Of a stretch of 64,000 nucleotides of DNA, positions 35,974-45,159 are shown piece by piece (the stretch's first letter is position 1; each line of letters starts with the position of its first letter). The DNA comes from Candidatus Zixiibacteriota bacterium (lineage in GTDB: Bacteria > Zixibacteria > MSB-5A5 > GN15 > FEB-12). A program made the translations under genes and the position numbers. The notes under the pieces are model-generated. The model saw only the letters and a program-made list of their open reading frames with translations, had not been told where the DNA came from and ran no database searches. The stretch is taken from NCBI GenBank assembly GCA_029860345.1, contig JAOUBJ010000001.1, positions 569,089 to 633,088 of the forward strand. Direction: 5' to 3'.

Positions 35974-36894
35974 TCACTTACAAAAAGGCGCAGGACCGGT
36001 GAAGAACATCCAGTCGACCATGAAGATCAAGTCGGCAATGTCCACGATGCCATCGCAGTTTAAGTCGCCTCGAGCTACGTCGCACGGATCTACTTGCAAC
36101 TCCGTCACGTTGATGATGACACTCTTATCGACTGTCCCACCGTCAGCGTCAGTAGCGCGCAAGACCACACTGAATTCGCCAAGATCATTGAACCCCGGCA
36201 CCCAGGTGAAGGTCCAGGGATCACTCCCGGAGAGTATCGGATCGTTATCATGGGCCGGTCCATCGAAAGACAGAATCTCCAGATCAAACGGTGAGGCCGT
36301 ACCCAGCACGTTGGCGACAAACGAAATCGGATGTGTCGCCTGACCCGCAATAGCGCTCGGACATACGATCTCGGTGCCGCCGACCACTATCGAAACAGCG
36401 GTTGCAACGTGTACAGGTGGTCCCTCCGGACCGTCGGGACCAATGGCACAGCCCGGTGGATAAAACTCGATTGGTACAAACGAGATCAGATCGCCCACCT
36501 GTCCTCCGGAAAACCAGAAGTCGGCAATCACGCCCTCACCGGCCGGGATTTCACCGCTGAGTGAAATCAAACCGACACAGGTAGAGTCCGGATTGCCACC
36601 GTAATCGCTGCTGGTGAAATCATGAAAGAGTTGAAAGATGTCCATACCATAAGTACGCCCGGCCAGTGTGACCGAGTCCGGTATGATAGGACCTCCGGTC
36701 GAGACGAACATAAAGGGAAAGCCGAGCGAATTAAATGGGGTGTCGTTGGAGTAATAGAGCGGCACTTTGAAGACGGTGTTCCCTACGTAGTACGCCTGCA
36801 GTTGACCAAGCCACAGACTATCCGGTTCGGCAAAGGCTGAACCGGCCAGACAGACGATCAGGATCATGACAACAAGAACTAATCCCTTTGACAC
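35974..36894 (-). CDS. Secreted cohesin-like / Ig-like / dockerin-like protein
   Basis: 306 residues from GTG 36894, with GGAGG 8 bases upstream. A signal peptide ends near 'AFA' (residue 22). Residues about 25-170 form a cohesin-like beta-sandwich ('VFKVPLYYSNDTPFNSLGFP', 'VIADFWFSGGQVGD'). Residues about 175-275 look like an Ig/cadherin-like domain ('FNDLGEFSVVLRATDADGG'). A single dockerin-like repeat closes the chain ('DLNCDGIVDIADLIFMVDWM', then FFTGPAPFC), preceded by Cys residues. The role is probably adhesive or structural at the cell surface. A single repeat, rather than two, sets it apart from the other dockerin-like proteins here. Confidence 0.85.
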   Translation of the reverse strand: MSKGLVLVVMILIVCLAGSAFAEPDSLWLGQLQAYYVGNTVFKVPLYYSNDTPFNSLGFPFMFVSTGGPIIPDSVTLAGRTYGMDIFQLFHDFTSSDYGGNPDSTCVGLISLSGEIPAGEGVIADFWFSGGQVGDLISFVPIEFYPPGCAIGPDGPEGPPVHVATAVSIVVGGTEIVCPSAIAGQATHPISFVANVLGTASPFDLEILSFDGPAHDNDPILSGSDPWTFTWVPGFNDLGEFSVVLRATDADGGTVDKSVIINVTELQVDPCDVARGDLNCDGIVDIADLIFMVDWMFFTGPAPFCK

Positions 36895-37014
36895 AATGAT
36901 TACCTCCAGGTTTAGATGCGAACAAAATGTCTGCGCTTGTCTTTAATATAACCCCTGAAGCCGAAGATGCAATCAAATAGCACCAATACAACGCATGCGA
37001 GTCGAACCAGTGTG

Positions 37015-37917
37015 TCAGATTCGACGGCGCAGGCTGCCGAAGTAGATCGCAGTCAAAGTTATAGCAGCGCCAAGCATTTGAATGAAAGTCAGACTCTCAG
37101 CAAAGATCAACCATCCCCACACGGTGGCCAGGATCGGCTGCAAAAGTAAAACCAACCCGCTCCTGGAGGCATCGAGTTTGGGCAACGAAACGGTAATCGA
37201 CCACCATCCAACCGTCTGCGCCACCAACCCCAGGGCAATCAGGATACCGAGCGCATAGAGGTCCGGCGGCATGAACGGAGCCTCTTCCCAGCCTGAAGCC
37301 ACGACCAAAAAGAAAGCCGTGAACAACGATGTCCAGGCCATCAAGACGCGAGAATCAGGACGCGGACCGAACTGCCCGGCCAGTTTCATGACAATAATGT
37401 AAGAGGCAAACATGAACCCGGTCAAAAGACCCAGGAGCACTCCGGTAAGGTACAGCCGAGTGAACTCAAAGTCACTACCGACTCCGATCAACAACACGAT
37501 GCCAATGATCGCGCCTATCGCTGCGGCGAAGAATTTGATCGACAACCGTTCTTTGAAAACAAAGTAGCTCAGAACGGCTGTCACGAATACTTGAATATTG
37601 GCCAGAATAGTGGCCATTCCGGCGCCAGAATACATGATCGAACGATGCCACAAGAACAGGTCGAGAAAGAAAATGAACCCGGCCAGTAGCGACCAGCCAA
37701 AAATCACCCGTGGCATTATCAGCCGCTGCCGTGACGCTACCGCCCAGGCAAACAGGAAACCGGCACCGATAAAGGCCCGCCAGAATCCGGTCGCGGTAGG
37801 TCCCATACTACTGCCGAGCATCTTGGGGAAGACCGGAGCGAAGCTGATACAAATGGCTCCAAAGGCCAATACCAGAATCGGCGGCGTTCCAACTTTACGG
37901 AAGAATGATTCAGCCAT
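37015..37917 (-). CDS. EamA/DMT-superfamily permease
   Basis: 300 residues with about ten transmembrane helices arranged as two EamA repeats ('FAPVFPKMLGSSMGPTATGF' then 'WRAFIGAG' in the first; 'LLGLLTGFMFASYIIVMKLA' and 'LDASRSGLVLLLQPILATVW' in the second). GAGGAA precedes the ATG. Members export metabolites, amino acids or nucleotides or act as drug/metabolite exchangers; the substrate cannot be told. No operon partner. Confidence 0.9.
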   Translation of the reverse strand: MAESFFRKVGTPPILVLAFGAICISFAPVFPKMLGSSMGPTATGFWRAFIGAGFLFAWAVASRQRLIMPRVIFGWSLLAGFIFFLDLFLWHRSIMYSGAGMATILANIQVFVTAVLSYFVFKERLSIKFFAAAIGAIIGIVLLIGVGSDFEFTRLYLTGVLLGLLTGFMFASYIIVMKLAGQFGPRPDSRVLMAWTSLFTAFFLVVASGWEEAPFMPPDLYALGILIALGLVAQTVGWWSITVSLPKLDASRSGLVLLLQPILATVWGWLIFAESLTFIQMLGAAITLTAIYFGSLRRRI

Positions 37918-38097
37918 GGTTCCTCAGTCTTGGTGCCGTAGGGCAGAACAGTTTCTGGTTCTGCCACACGCCAATGTCGGAACCACTAAGAGGGTTCCGA
38001 CCTACTAACTGGCACATCGGGTGGCCGCCTCAAGCCTTGCTTGGGGCGGACAGCAAGACCCACCGCAACCTCCTCGGGATACTCTTCTGACACCTTG
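37918..38097. repeat. GTAG-headed double palindrome
   Basis: The 37938-38005 segment begins GTAGGGCAGAAC (paired with GTTCTGCC) and ends GTCGGAACC...GGTTCCGACCTAC, so it is an inverted pair of two different stems with matching GTAG/CTAC ends. The remainder to 38097 shows no gene. Confidence 0.8.
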
Positions 38098-39318
38098 TTA
38101 GTATTCCTGCCAACGGTAGTCCGCCGATACGATCAATCCGATCAACGTCCAGGTCAACATCAGCGATGTGCCGCCATAACTAAGAAACGGCAGGGCCAGT
38201 CCGGTGACGGGCATGAAGCCAAGCGTCATTCCGACATTGACAAAGAACTGAAACAACAAAACAGCGGCCGCACCCATGGTAACGCCGGCGGCAAACCGTG
38301 AACGACATCGGGCGGCAATTCGGACAGCACGATAGAAGATTATGCCGAACAAGATGATCACAATCAGAGCGCCCCACAGACCGAACTCCTCCCCGAGGAC
38401 ACTGAAGACAAAATCGGTGTGACGTTCGGGCAGAAAATCAAGCCGCGTCTGTGAGCCGGACAACAACCCCTTGCCCCAGATACCGCCGGACCCAATGGCG
38501 ATTTTGGACTGGATAATCTGATACCCGGCGCCACGAGGATCACGACCGGGATCAAGAAAAGTCAGGATGCGCAACTTTTGGTAGTCGGCCATACGATTCC
38601 AGATAAATGGCGTAATTATCCCAAAGGCAAGATTGGCCACCACCGCCATGACACTGAAGAGCAACCCGGGTCGCGTCAAAAACAGAAAAACCAACAGCAC
38701 GACAAAATACAACGCCCAGGCCAGCCAGTGCGAGGCGGCCACCAGAGATGCCAGTGGAGACAGGATCAACACCAAATAGACCGGCGAGAGTCCGGACCAA
38801 AACCACAACACGAAAAGGATGATCCAAAACACCAGCGAAGTGCCCAGGTCCGGCTGTTTTAGTATCAACATCACCGGCAGCAGAGTCAGGATGGCCGAAA
38901 GGGCCAACCTCCGTTTGGACTCGGGCGGTAACTTGGTGTATGCGAAAAACCGTGACAGCGCCAACACTACGGCCAGCTTGGCTACATCGGACGGCGCCAG
39001 GTTTATGGGGCCGAATGAGAACCATCGCGTTGCACCCATCCGCGAACTGCCGATCACCAAAACCAGAACCAACAAACCCAGAGTTATTCCATAGAACAAG
39101 TAAGCACTGACATCAAAGAGCCTAAGCGGCAGGTGTACTACTACCATGAACCCAACCAAGGCCAGCACCAGCCATAGCAATTGGCGCAGGTAGAAATTCT
39201 GGCGGTAAACAGACTCGGCATGATGCTGGGCCGACATGATCAAAAGCACACCGATAAGTGACAATAACAAGGCGGCGCCGATCACCCGCCAGTCAAGATC
39301 GCGATAGTTCAGCATCAA
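38098..39318 (-). CDS. rodA: Rod shape-determining protein RodA (SEDS glycosyltransferase)
   Basis: 406 residues with about ten transmembrane helices. SEDS motifs are present: 'INLAPSDVAKLAVVLALSRF' (a variant of the usual 'QPSEFAK', with Asp for Glu), 'FLDPGRDPRGAGYQIIQSK', 'LPERHTDFVFSVLGEEFG' and 'LPFLSYGGTSLMLTW'. It polymerises lipid II into peptidoglycan strands for cell elongation, together with PBP2. The start overlaps the end of the PBP2 gene by 4 nt. It is the last gene of the mreC-mreD-PBP2-rodA set. Confidence 0.96.
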   Translation of the reverse strand: MMLNYRDLDWRVIGAALLLSLIGVLLIMSAQHHAESVYRQNFYLRQLLWLVLALVGFMVVVHLPLRLFDVSAYLFYGITLGLLVLVLVIGSSRMGATRWFSFGPINLAPSDVAKLAVVLALSRFFAYTKLPPESKRRLALSAILTLLPVMLILKQPDLGTSLVFWIILFVLWFWSGLSPVYLVLILSPLASLVAASHWLAWALYFVVLLVFLFLTRPGLLFSVMAVVANLAFGIITPFIWNRMADYQKLRILTFLDPGRDPRGAGYQIIQSKIAIGSGGIWGKGLLSGSQTRLDFLPERHTDFVFSVLGEEFGLWGALIVIILFGIIFYRAVRIAARCRSRFAAGVTMGAAAVLLFQFFVNVGMTLGFMPVTGLALPFLSYGGTSLMLTWTLIGLIVSADYRWQEY

Positions 39319-41129
39319 TCACCCTCCGCCGCTTCAGGACTCGAATCGACCAGCCGGGTGAGTTTTTTCTGCATGTAAACGTCGATTACTTTCTTCACCG
39401 ACGGCGCCGCGACATCCGAACCATGGCCGGCGTTTTCGATAATGGCGCAGACAACGATCTCGGGGGCTTCAAGCGGCGCCACGCCGACAAACCACGAGTG
39501 GTTCTCACCGTGTGGGTTCTCGGCCGTGCCGGTCTTTCCACCCAAACTGTAAAGATCGTTCTTCAAACCGCGGGCGGTACCGTGTTCTCCATGCACAACC
39601 AGGCGCAACCCTTCCAAAAGGATCTTCGAGGTTGAAGCTGTGAACGGCAGCCGCCTGGCCACTTTGGCCGGTGGGCGGGACTCTCGTCCGTCGGGATGGA
39701 GTTCTTTAAGAATCAGACGGGGGCGGTATACAACGCCGTCATTGGCCAGACCGCAGAAAAACTGAGTCAGTTGCAGCGGTGTGACCAGGATCTCACCTTG
39801 TCCTATGGAGTTGTTCAAAACCAGTCCACGGCTCCATTTGTTCTTTCCGTACCGTCGGTCGTAATACTCACTGTTTGGATTGAGACCGTCCTCTTCGCCC
39901 GGCAATCCGAGACCGGTTACATAACCGAATCCACACAAATCGAAGAAGTGGCTCAACCTGTCCACGCCGAGCTTCACTCCCAATTGGTACAAGTAAACAT
40001 CGCAAGACTGTTCGAGAGCTTGGGCGGCATTGGTCGTGCCATGACCGGCCGGCGCCCAACAGCGGAAGTAACGATTGCCGAATTGCCAGCCACCATAGCA
40101 CGGTTTAAGGGTAGAGTTTTCGCTTATCAAGCCCTCCTCCAGACCGGCCCCGATGGTCACCAGTTTGGTGGTGGAACCGGGCGGATAAAGGCCGGTGATA
40201 GGCCGGTTGAGCAGCGGATGGGTGCTGTCGGCCATAATACTCTGCCACAAGCTCTCCGGGATGACGGTCGAGAATATGTTGGCATCGAAACCGGGATAAG
40301 AAGTCATGGCCAGCACGTCTCCACTGCGCGGATCCATGGCCACGATAGCGCCACAGCAGAAAGTATCGAGCACGTTGACACATTCCCTCTGGACATCATT
40401 GTCAATGGTCAACACCAGGTCGGCGCCGGCCAGCGCCGGGACGGGTGCTTTCCCTTCGTAAGGGCCACGACTCTGGCCGGAGGCGGTGACTTCGATGTAG
40501 GCCGTTCCCTCACGCCCGCGCAATAGGTCGTCATACCTTTTCTCGATACCTTTTTTGCCGATGATACTACCGAGCCGATAGTCGACATCGTCGACCCGAT
40601 GCCGCTCCGCCTCGGAAACTTCACCCACGTAGCCGGTGAAACAGACAGACCCAAGCCCGGTCGTGTAGCGCCTGACCTCTTCCATCTGAATACTGACACC
40701 GGGGAAACGACTCCCCTGTTCCTCAATCACGGCTATCATCTCAAAGGGCACGTCGCGCATTATCGGGGCCGGCTGGTAGCGACTGACCATGTTTCGACGC
40801 AACCGCTTGAGTACTTCGGCCGTGTCCAGACCGATAAGGTCGGCCAGATTGAGCACGGTTGTATCGCGGACTGATTCGGAGGCTACTATTGATACCGTGA
40901 ACGATGGTCGATTGTCTATGATAATGCGATGCTCACGATCGTACACCGTTCCTCGACCGGCCACCAGCGGCTGGACTCTGATCCGATTGTTGAGAGACTG
41001 TTCAGCCAGTTCGGCGTGTTCGGCGATCTGCAGTTTGACCAAACCGCCAATCGTAATCAGCAGAACGATCAGCGCGATCAACAGGCCGGCCTTTTCACGA
41101 TACTGAATGCTTAGGGTGGAGCGTTGCAT
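39315..41129 (-). CDS. mrdA: Penicillin-binding protein 2 (elongasome transpeptidase)
   Basis: 604 residues, class B PBP. The N-terminal transmembrane helix (about 15-32) is followed by the PBP dimer domain ('RGTVYDREHRIIIDNRPSFT'). The transpeptidase domain has the active Ser319 in 'STTK' (K322), the second motif 'SCD' in 'LEQSCDVYLYQLG', and K532 in 'KTGTAE'. The 'SCDVYLYQLG' form and position next to rodA identify PBP2. The gene lies 7 bp after mreD and overlaps rodA by 4 nt, so all are co-translated. Confidence 0.96.
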   Translation of the reverse strand: MQRSTLSIQYREKAGLLIALIVLLITIGGLVKLQIAEHAELAEQSLNNRIRVQPLVAGRGTVYDREHRIIIDNRPSFTVSIVASESVRDTTVLNLADLIGLDTAEVLKRLRRNMVSRYQPAPIMRDVPFEMIAVIEEQGSRFPGVSIQMEEVRRYTTGLGSVCFTGYVGEVSEAERHRVDDVDYRLGSIIGKKGIEKRYDDLLRGREGTAYIEVTASGQSRGPYEGKAPVPALAGADLVLTIDNDVQRECVNVLDTFCCGAIVAMDPRSGDVLAMTSYPGFDANIFSTVIPESLWQSIMADSTHPLLNRPITGLYPPGSTTKLVTIGAGLEEGLISENSTLKPCYGGWQFGNRYFRCWAPAGHGTTNAAQALEQSCDVYLYQLGVKLGVDRLSHFFDLCGFGYVTGLGLPGEEDGLNPNSEYYDRRYGKNKWSRGLVLNNSIGQGEILVTPLQLTQFFCGLANDGVVYRPRLILKELHPDGRESRPPAKVARRLPFTASTSKILLEGLRLVVHGEHGTARGLKNDLYSLGGKTGTAENPHGENHSWFVGVAPLEAPEIVVCAIIENAGHGSDVAAPSVKKVIDVYMQKKLTRLVDSSPEAAEGD

Positions 41130-41136
41130 GAAACAC

Positions 41137-41625
41137 TCAGAATAGCGCCTTGATTTTCGTTATTGTGATGCGGCCTTCCTTGATCAGGAAAAACAACCAG
41201 GCCGGAAGCGCCGTGTAGACGGCTCCGGGTAAGGCGATGGCAGTCAACTGGTACCAGAAGTCTACGCCGCCGTTCGTTAGCAGGATCAGAATGTTATGCA
41301 GGAAGACGCCGCCCACAATCAATAGTAGTCTGGCGTACAGTGAATCCAGGTTTAGTCTTTCCCGCGCATGATAGGCCGCCAGGCCCAGTCCGGCCAGCCA
41401 CAGTACGTGCCAGCCGACAAGATCGGGTGAGCCGGACGCCAGAACCAGTCCCACGGCAAAACCGAACCAGGTCGCCACCAACTCAGATTTGTAGACAGCC
41501 ACCGCGAGAACCAGCAAAGCGGCCAGATTGATCTGGGCCGTGTAGATGGCGGTGACACCCGAGAGCACCACAACGTGCAGGCCCATCAAAAACAGGTATA
41601 GCACAAACGGCAGAGCGCGTGTCAT
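41137..41625 (-). CDS. mreD: Rod shape-determining protein MreD
   Basis: 162 residues with five or six predicted transmembrane helices, starting 'RALPFVLYLFLMGLHVVVL' and containing 'LVATWFGFAVGLVLASGSPD' and 'LALLV'-type segments. Low sequence conservation is normal for MreD; the assignment rests on length, topology and position between mreC (4-nt overlap) and the PBP2 gene. MreD is a membrane scaffold of the elongasome. Confidence 0.88.
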   Translation of the reverse strand: MTRALPFVLYLFLMGLHVVVLSGVTAIYTAQINLAALLVLAVAVYKSELVATWFGFAVGLVLASGSPDLVGWHVLWLAGLGLAAYHARERLNLDSLYARLLLIVGGVFLHNILILLTNGGVDFWYQLTAIALPGAVYTALPAWLFFLIKEGRITITKIKALF

Positions 41626-42416
41626 GGGTTCTCCGGTAAGAGAATAAAGAGCTCCTCAATGGTGCGGAAATTGACCACCGGCTCAAGCGTGACCATCGAG
41701 TACGGCATGTTTTGCGGTCGCTCAACCGATGTCACCACACCCACCTTCAACCCGGGCGGATAGATACCACCGAAACCGGAAGACAATATGGTGTCACCGA
41801 CGGCAATGGCGCCCTGGTTTGGAAAATTCGAAAGGACCATGCCCTCTGTGGGCAGATAGCGCACAATTCCCATTTCCCGGCTGGTTGCGACGCGACCGGC
41901 CACGCGGTTGAGCGGATCGGTCAGACACTGTATTTTGGCATAACCCGGCATAACTTGCTGCACCCGTCCGACCAGCCCGACCTGATTGATGACCGGTTGA
42001 TTGATCAGTACGGAATCGATGTACCCCTTGTTAATGGCTGCCGAGATAGGTAGCTGGCCACCGGTAACGGACACAACGCGAGCCGGCAGGAGCCGATAGC
42101 CGGGTGGCGGTTCGAAGCCCAGGACCGAACGCAGTCGAACGTTTTCGCGACCGGCCTCTGAAAGCGCGCCTACCTGCAGGCGAGCCGAGGCCAATGAATC
42201 CCGAAGCAGGCGGTTTTGTTCGTTCACACCGTCCAAATCCAGAACGGTCGAGCTTACTTTTTGAAAGGGAAGGTGAGTGGCGTCCAGAACGGCCTGACAG
42301 ATGAGTTTATTAAAACCGGGCAAGCCGACAACCAGGATGATTACCAGGGACAGGATAACACCGAGATTAACGGCACGCCAACTCTTATAGGAAAGACCGG
42401 ATCTCCTGTTTAGCAT
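41622..42416 (-). CDS. mreC: Rod shape-determining protein MreC
   Basis: 264 residues. A transmembrane helix at about 16-36 is followed by a coiled coil (about 60-95, 'LDGVNEQNRLLRDSLASARL') and the two beta-barrel lobes ('RLLPARVVSVTGGQLPISAA', 'NKGYIDSVLINQPVINQVGL', 'GIYPPGLKVGVVTSV'). These match MreC, which activates PBP2-RodA from the periplasm. MreB is not adjacent; the gene directly upstream (29 bp) is a PTS EIIA protein. Confidence 0.95.
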   Translation of the reverse strand: MLNRRSGLSYKSWRAVNLGVILSLVIILVVGLPGFNKLICQAVLDATHLPFQKVSSTVLDLDGVNEQNRLLRDSLASARLQVGALSEAGRENVRLRSVLGFEPPPGYRLLPARVVSVTGGQLPISAAINKGYIDSVLINQPVINQVGLVGRVQQVMPGYAKIQCLTDPLNRVAGRVATSREMGIVRYLPTEGMVLSNFPNQGAIAVGDTILSSGFGGIYPPGLKVGVVTSVERPQNMPYSMVTLEPVVNFRTIEELFILLPENP

Positions 42417-42445
42417 CGCAGACGCCTGTCAGATTCAATCCCTGG

Positions 42446-42898
42446 TCAGTCGACAGCATCCATAAGGGCCAGGACGTCGCCGGGTGAGGCAGCCTCCAGA
42501 AGTTTCTTGCGGTTTTCTTCAGGTTTCATCAGATACGACAAACGAGCCATCACGTTCAGATGGGCGCCGATAGCATCCTCCGGCGCAGCGATCAGAAAGA
42601 ACAGCTTTACCGGCTTGTGGTCCATGGCGTCGAAGTCGACACCATCGTCACAGCGCCCGAAAGCGATTACGATCCCCTTCACCGACCTTGTCTTGGCATG
42701 CGGGAAGGCAACACCGTATCCAACACCTGTTGTCACCAGGTTCTCACGTTCTTTGATGTCCTTAAGAAGTTGGTCTGAGTCTTTGACCATATTGGAATGA
42801 CTCACGAGTTCGACCAACTCCTCAATCACTCCGTCCTTTTCGGTGGTCTTGAGCCCGAAATTGACCAGGGTTTCATCGCAGAATTTAGATAGTTTCAT
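42446..42898 (-). CDS. PTS EIIA domain protein, PtsN/fructose type
   Basis: 150 residues, a stand-alone EIIA type-2 domain. The phosphorylatable histidine is H67 in 'GVGYGVAFPHAKT'. 'VKLFFLIAAPEDAIGAHLNV' and 'ARLSYLMKPEENRKKLLEA' are further family blocks. No HPr, EI or EIIBC gene is in the window. Such solo proteins usually act in regulation (PtsN-like) rather than sugar import. Its place between AccA/Trm112 and mreC suggests control of envelope growth, but that is inference. Confidence 0.92.
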   Translation of the reverse strand: MKLSKFCDETLVNFGLKTTEKDGVIEELVELVSHSNMVKDSDQLLKDIKERENLVTTGVGYGVAFPHAKTRSVKGIVIAFGRCDDGVDFDAMDHKPVKLFFLIAAPEDAIGAHLNVMARLSYLMKPEENRKKLLEAASPGDVLALMDAVD

Positions 42899-42909
42899 AG
42901 ATCACACCC

Positions 42910-43080
42910 TTATTCATATTTCTCGGCTTCATCAATCAGCAGCACCGGTATGTCGTCGGTGATACGGTATGACAACCTGCAGCTCTCACAGAGCAATTGG
43001 TTTTCCACTTCGAGATAATTCAGTTTGCCCTTGCATTTGGGACAAGCCAGTTTTTCCAGCAATTGGTTTGACAAAGCCAT
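42910..43080 (-). CDS. Trm112/UPF0434-like small zinc protein
   Basis: 56 residues from ATG 43080, chosen for GAGGAA 7 bases upstream; the open frame extends to 43140. The C-x2-C pairs 'CPKCKG' and 'CESC' form a zinc ribbon, and 'YRITDDIPVLLIDEAE' is the conserved tail of YcaR/Trm112-like proteins. Eukaryotic and archaeal Trm112 activates methyltransferases; bacterial small homologues are less clear, though often found by lipid A or fatty-acid genes. It starts 10 bp after accA. Confidence 0.88.
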   Translation of the reverse strand: MALSNQLLEKLACPKCKGKLNYLEVENQLLCESCRLSYRITDDIPVLLIDEAEKYE

Positions 43081-43090
43081 ATCGGATTCC

Positions 43091-44053
43091 TCAACGTTCC
43101 TCAAACTCACCCATCTTGCGGTACTTGGCCAGCCGATCATCCAATAGCTCAGATACAGATTTGGCTCTAAGTTCCGCCAGGGCGGTCAGGATCTCCTTCT
43201 TTAACGTTTGGGCGGTAGCTGCGGGATCACGATGGGCTCCTCCCGTTGGCTCGGCCACTACCCGGTCAATCACTTGCAGTCGCATTACATCATCGGAAGT
43301 TACTTTCAGCGCCTCGGCCGCCTCCGAGGCCTTGGCGGCATCGCGCCAGAGAATGGCGGCACAGCCCTCGGGCGATATCACCGAATACCAAGCGTACTCA
43401 AGCATCAAGACAGTGTCGCCGACGCCCACACCGAGCGCCCCACCGGATGCACCTTCGCCGATTATGACAATAACAATCGGTACTTTGAGGCGGGACATCT
43501 CCTTGATGTTATGGGCGATAGCCTCCGCCTGACCGCGCTCCTCAGCGCCAATCCCGGGAAAAGCACCGGGCGTGTCGATCAGCACGATGATCGGGACGTC
43601 GAACTTCTCGGCCAGCCGGAATAAACGAAGCGCCTTGCGGTAGCCTTCTGGATGGGCCATGCCGAAGTTGCGCATCAACTTCTGTTTGGTGTCACGACCC
43701 TTCTGTTGACCCACGATCATCACCGGCATATCGTCAAGCTGAGCGAATCCGCCGATCATGGCGCGATCATCGGCATATCCACGATCGCCGTGGAGTTCCA
43801 CGAAGTCGGTGGTCATCATCTCGATGTAGTCGAGTGTATAGGGACGTTTGGGATGACGCGACAACTGCACCCTTTGCCACCGCGTAAGACGAGTGTAGAT
43901 GTCCTCGCGCAAGCGGGCCAGTTTTTTCTCCAGACCGACAATCTCGCCGTCAAGCTCGATACTCTCCCCAACAGAGAAATCGCGCATGTCGGAGATCTTC
44001 TTTTCCAACTCGACCAGGGGGCGTTCAAATTCCAAATAGGGTCTGTCGACCAT
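43091..44053 (-). CDS. accA: Acetyl-CoA carboxylase carboxyltransferase subunit alpha
   Basis: 320 residues from ATG 44053. A longer frame to 44212 would overlap the upstream glycosyltransferase and adds non-family sequence. Family blocks include '[16 protein letters not shown]', '[20 protein letters not shown]', '[17 protein letters not shown]', '[20 protein letters not shown]', '[20 protein letters not shown]' and '[15 protein letters not shown]'. It forms the A2B2 carboxyltransferase with AccD, making malonyl-CoA. AccB, AccC and AccD are not in the window. Embedding in an envelope operon links fatty acid supply to wall growth. Confidence 0.97.
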   Translation of the reverse strand: MVDRPYLEFERPLVELEKKISDMRDFSVGESIELDGEIVGLEKKLARLREDIYTRLTRWQRVQLSRHPKRPYTLDYIEMMTTDFVELHGDRGYADDRAMIGGFAQLDDMPVMIVGQQKGRDTKQKLMRNFGMAHPEGYRKALRLFRLAEKFDVPIIVLIDTPGAFPGIGAEERGQAEAIAHNIKEMSRLKVPIVIVIIGEGASGGALGVGVGDTVLMLEYAWYSVISPEGCAAILWRDAAKASEAAEALKVTSDDVMRLQVIDRVVAEPTGGAHRDPAATAQTLKKEILTALAELRAKSVSELLDDRLAKYRKMGEFEER

Positions 44054-44064
44054 GCTCTGCCGTT

Positions 44065-45156
44065 CTATGTTCTGTCGTTTTCGACGGTTCCATTGGCCGA
44101 GCGTCGATTGCGACGTCGACGAGCGACCAAACCGGTCACTAAAATAAAGAATGACACCAGAATAACAACCATAAAAACGGCCAAAACGGCCAGGACAATC
44201 ACCCGGTTCCACAAGAACATACCAAGGGCAAAGCCTGAGAATACAACGCCCAGCCCATAGAAGACCAACACCACTTTTCGGGGCGAAAGTCCGGCCAGGG
44301 ACAGGTAGTGAAAAAGGTGGCGGCGGTCAGCCTGCATGACGTTTCGACCGCTCAGCATCCGGCGTAAAAACGAAGCCGCTGTTTCCAGGATCGGTACACC
44401 CAAAGCCAATAGGGGAAGATACAAAGCCGACGCCGTGAACGACTTCAAAGGCGCCAACAAACTAAAAACGGCAAAGTAGTAGCCCAACTGCATGGAGCCT
44501 GAGTCTCCCAGGAAAACCCGGGCAGGATAACGATTGTAAACGAGAAACCCGGCCAGAAAGCCGATCAGACCTGGCATAAACAACACCCCCCAGCCTGAGT
44601 CGAGCAGCCGACCGATGACCAGAAGGGTGATCGCAGCGATCAGGGCTACACCACCGGCCAGGCCGTCGAGACCGTCGATCAGGTTCAGCGCATTGGTCAT
44701 GACCACCACCCAGAGAACGGTTATCAAAAGTGAGGCCGCGCCAACATCGACGGAACCATACGGGGTGGTAAGAAACTCCACACTGATCCCGGCCGCGTAA
44801 AGCATGAGCCCGACCAAAATCTGCGCGGCCAGTTTGACATGTGCCGAAAGAGGCGAAAGGTCATCAGCCAAACCCACCAAGGTTATGACCATGGCGCCCA
44901 AAAAGACGTAGAAAAGCGACGAGGAGGCGCCGGGGGACCATTCTGGAAAAACCAGCCCGCACACCAGCAAAGCCAACCAAACGGCAAAGAACAAAGCCAC
45001 GCCGCCGAGATACGGCACCGGCCGCTTGTGGCGTTTGTGTTTTCCCGGTCGATCCAGCAGTTCATGGCGATGACCCAATCGAATCAACACCGGTAAACTA
45101 ATGGCCGTGATGGCCAGCGACGTAACTCCTACCACCAAAATCAAGTCAAACGGCAT
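44065..45156 (-). CDS. Undecaprenyl-phosphate sugar-1-phosphate transferase (WecA/TagO/MraY family)
   Basis: 363 residues with about eleven transmembrane helices. Polyprenyl-P transferase motifs are visible: '[20 protein letters not shown]', '[17 protein letters not shown]' (the DD pair), '[17 protein letters not shown]' and '[14 protein letters not shown]'. The carboxy-terminal 'DRRHLFHYL' box is the HIHH-like element of WecA/TagO rather than MraY. It loads GlcNAc-1-P or a related sugar on undecaprenyl phosphate to begin a surface polymer. The stop is 11 bp before accA. Confidence 0.93.
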   Translation of the reverse strand: MPFDLILVVGVTSLAITAISLPVLIRLGHRHELLDRPGKHKRHKRPVPYLGGVALFFAVWLALLVCGLVFPEWSPGASSSLFYVFLGAMVITLVGLADDLSPLSAHVKLAAQILVGLMLYAAGISVEFLTTPYGSVDVGAASLLITVLWVVVMTNALNLIDGLDGLAGGVALIAAITLLVIGRLLDSGWGVLFMPGLIGFLAGFLVYNRYPARVFLGDSGSMQLGYYFAVFSLLAPLKSFTASALYLPLLALGVPILETAASFLRRMLSGRNVMQADRRHLFHYLSLAGLSPRKVVLVFYGLGVVFSGFALGMFLWNRVIVLAVLAVFMVVILVSFFILVTGLVARRRRNRRSANGTVENDRT

Positions 45157-45159
45157 GGC

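Noticed and set aside
44054-44212. N-terminal extension of AccA
   Set aside because: It overlaps the end of the WecA-like gene and has no match to AccA, which begins at '[12 protein letters not shown]'.
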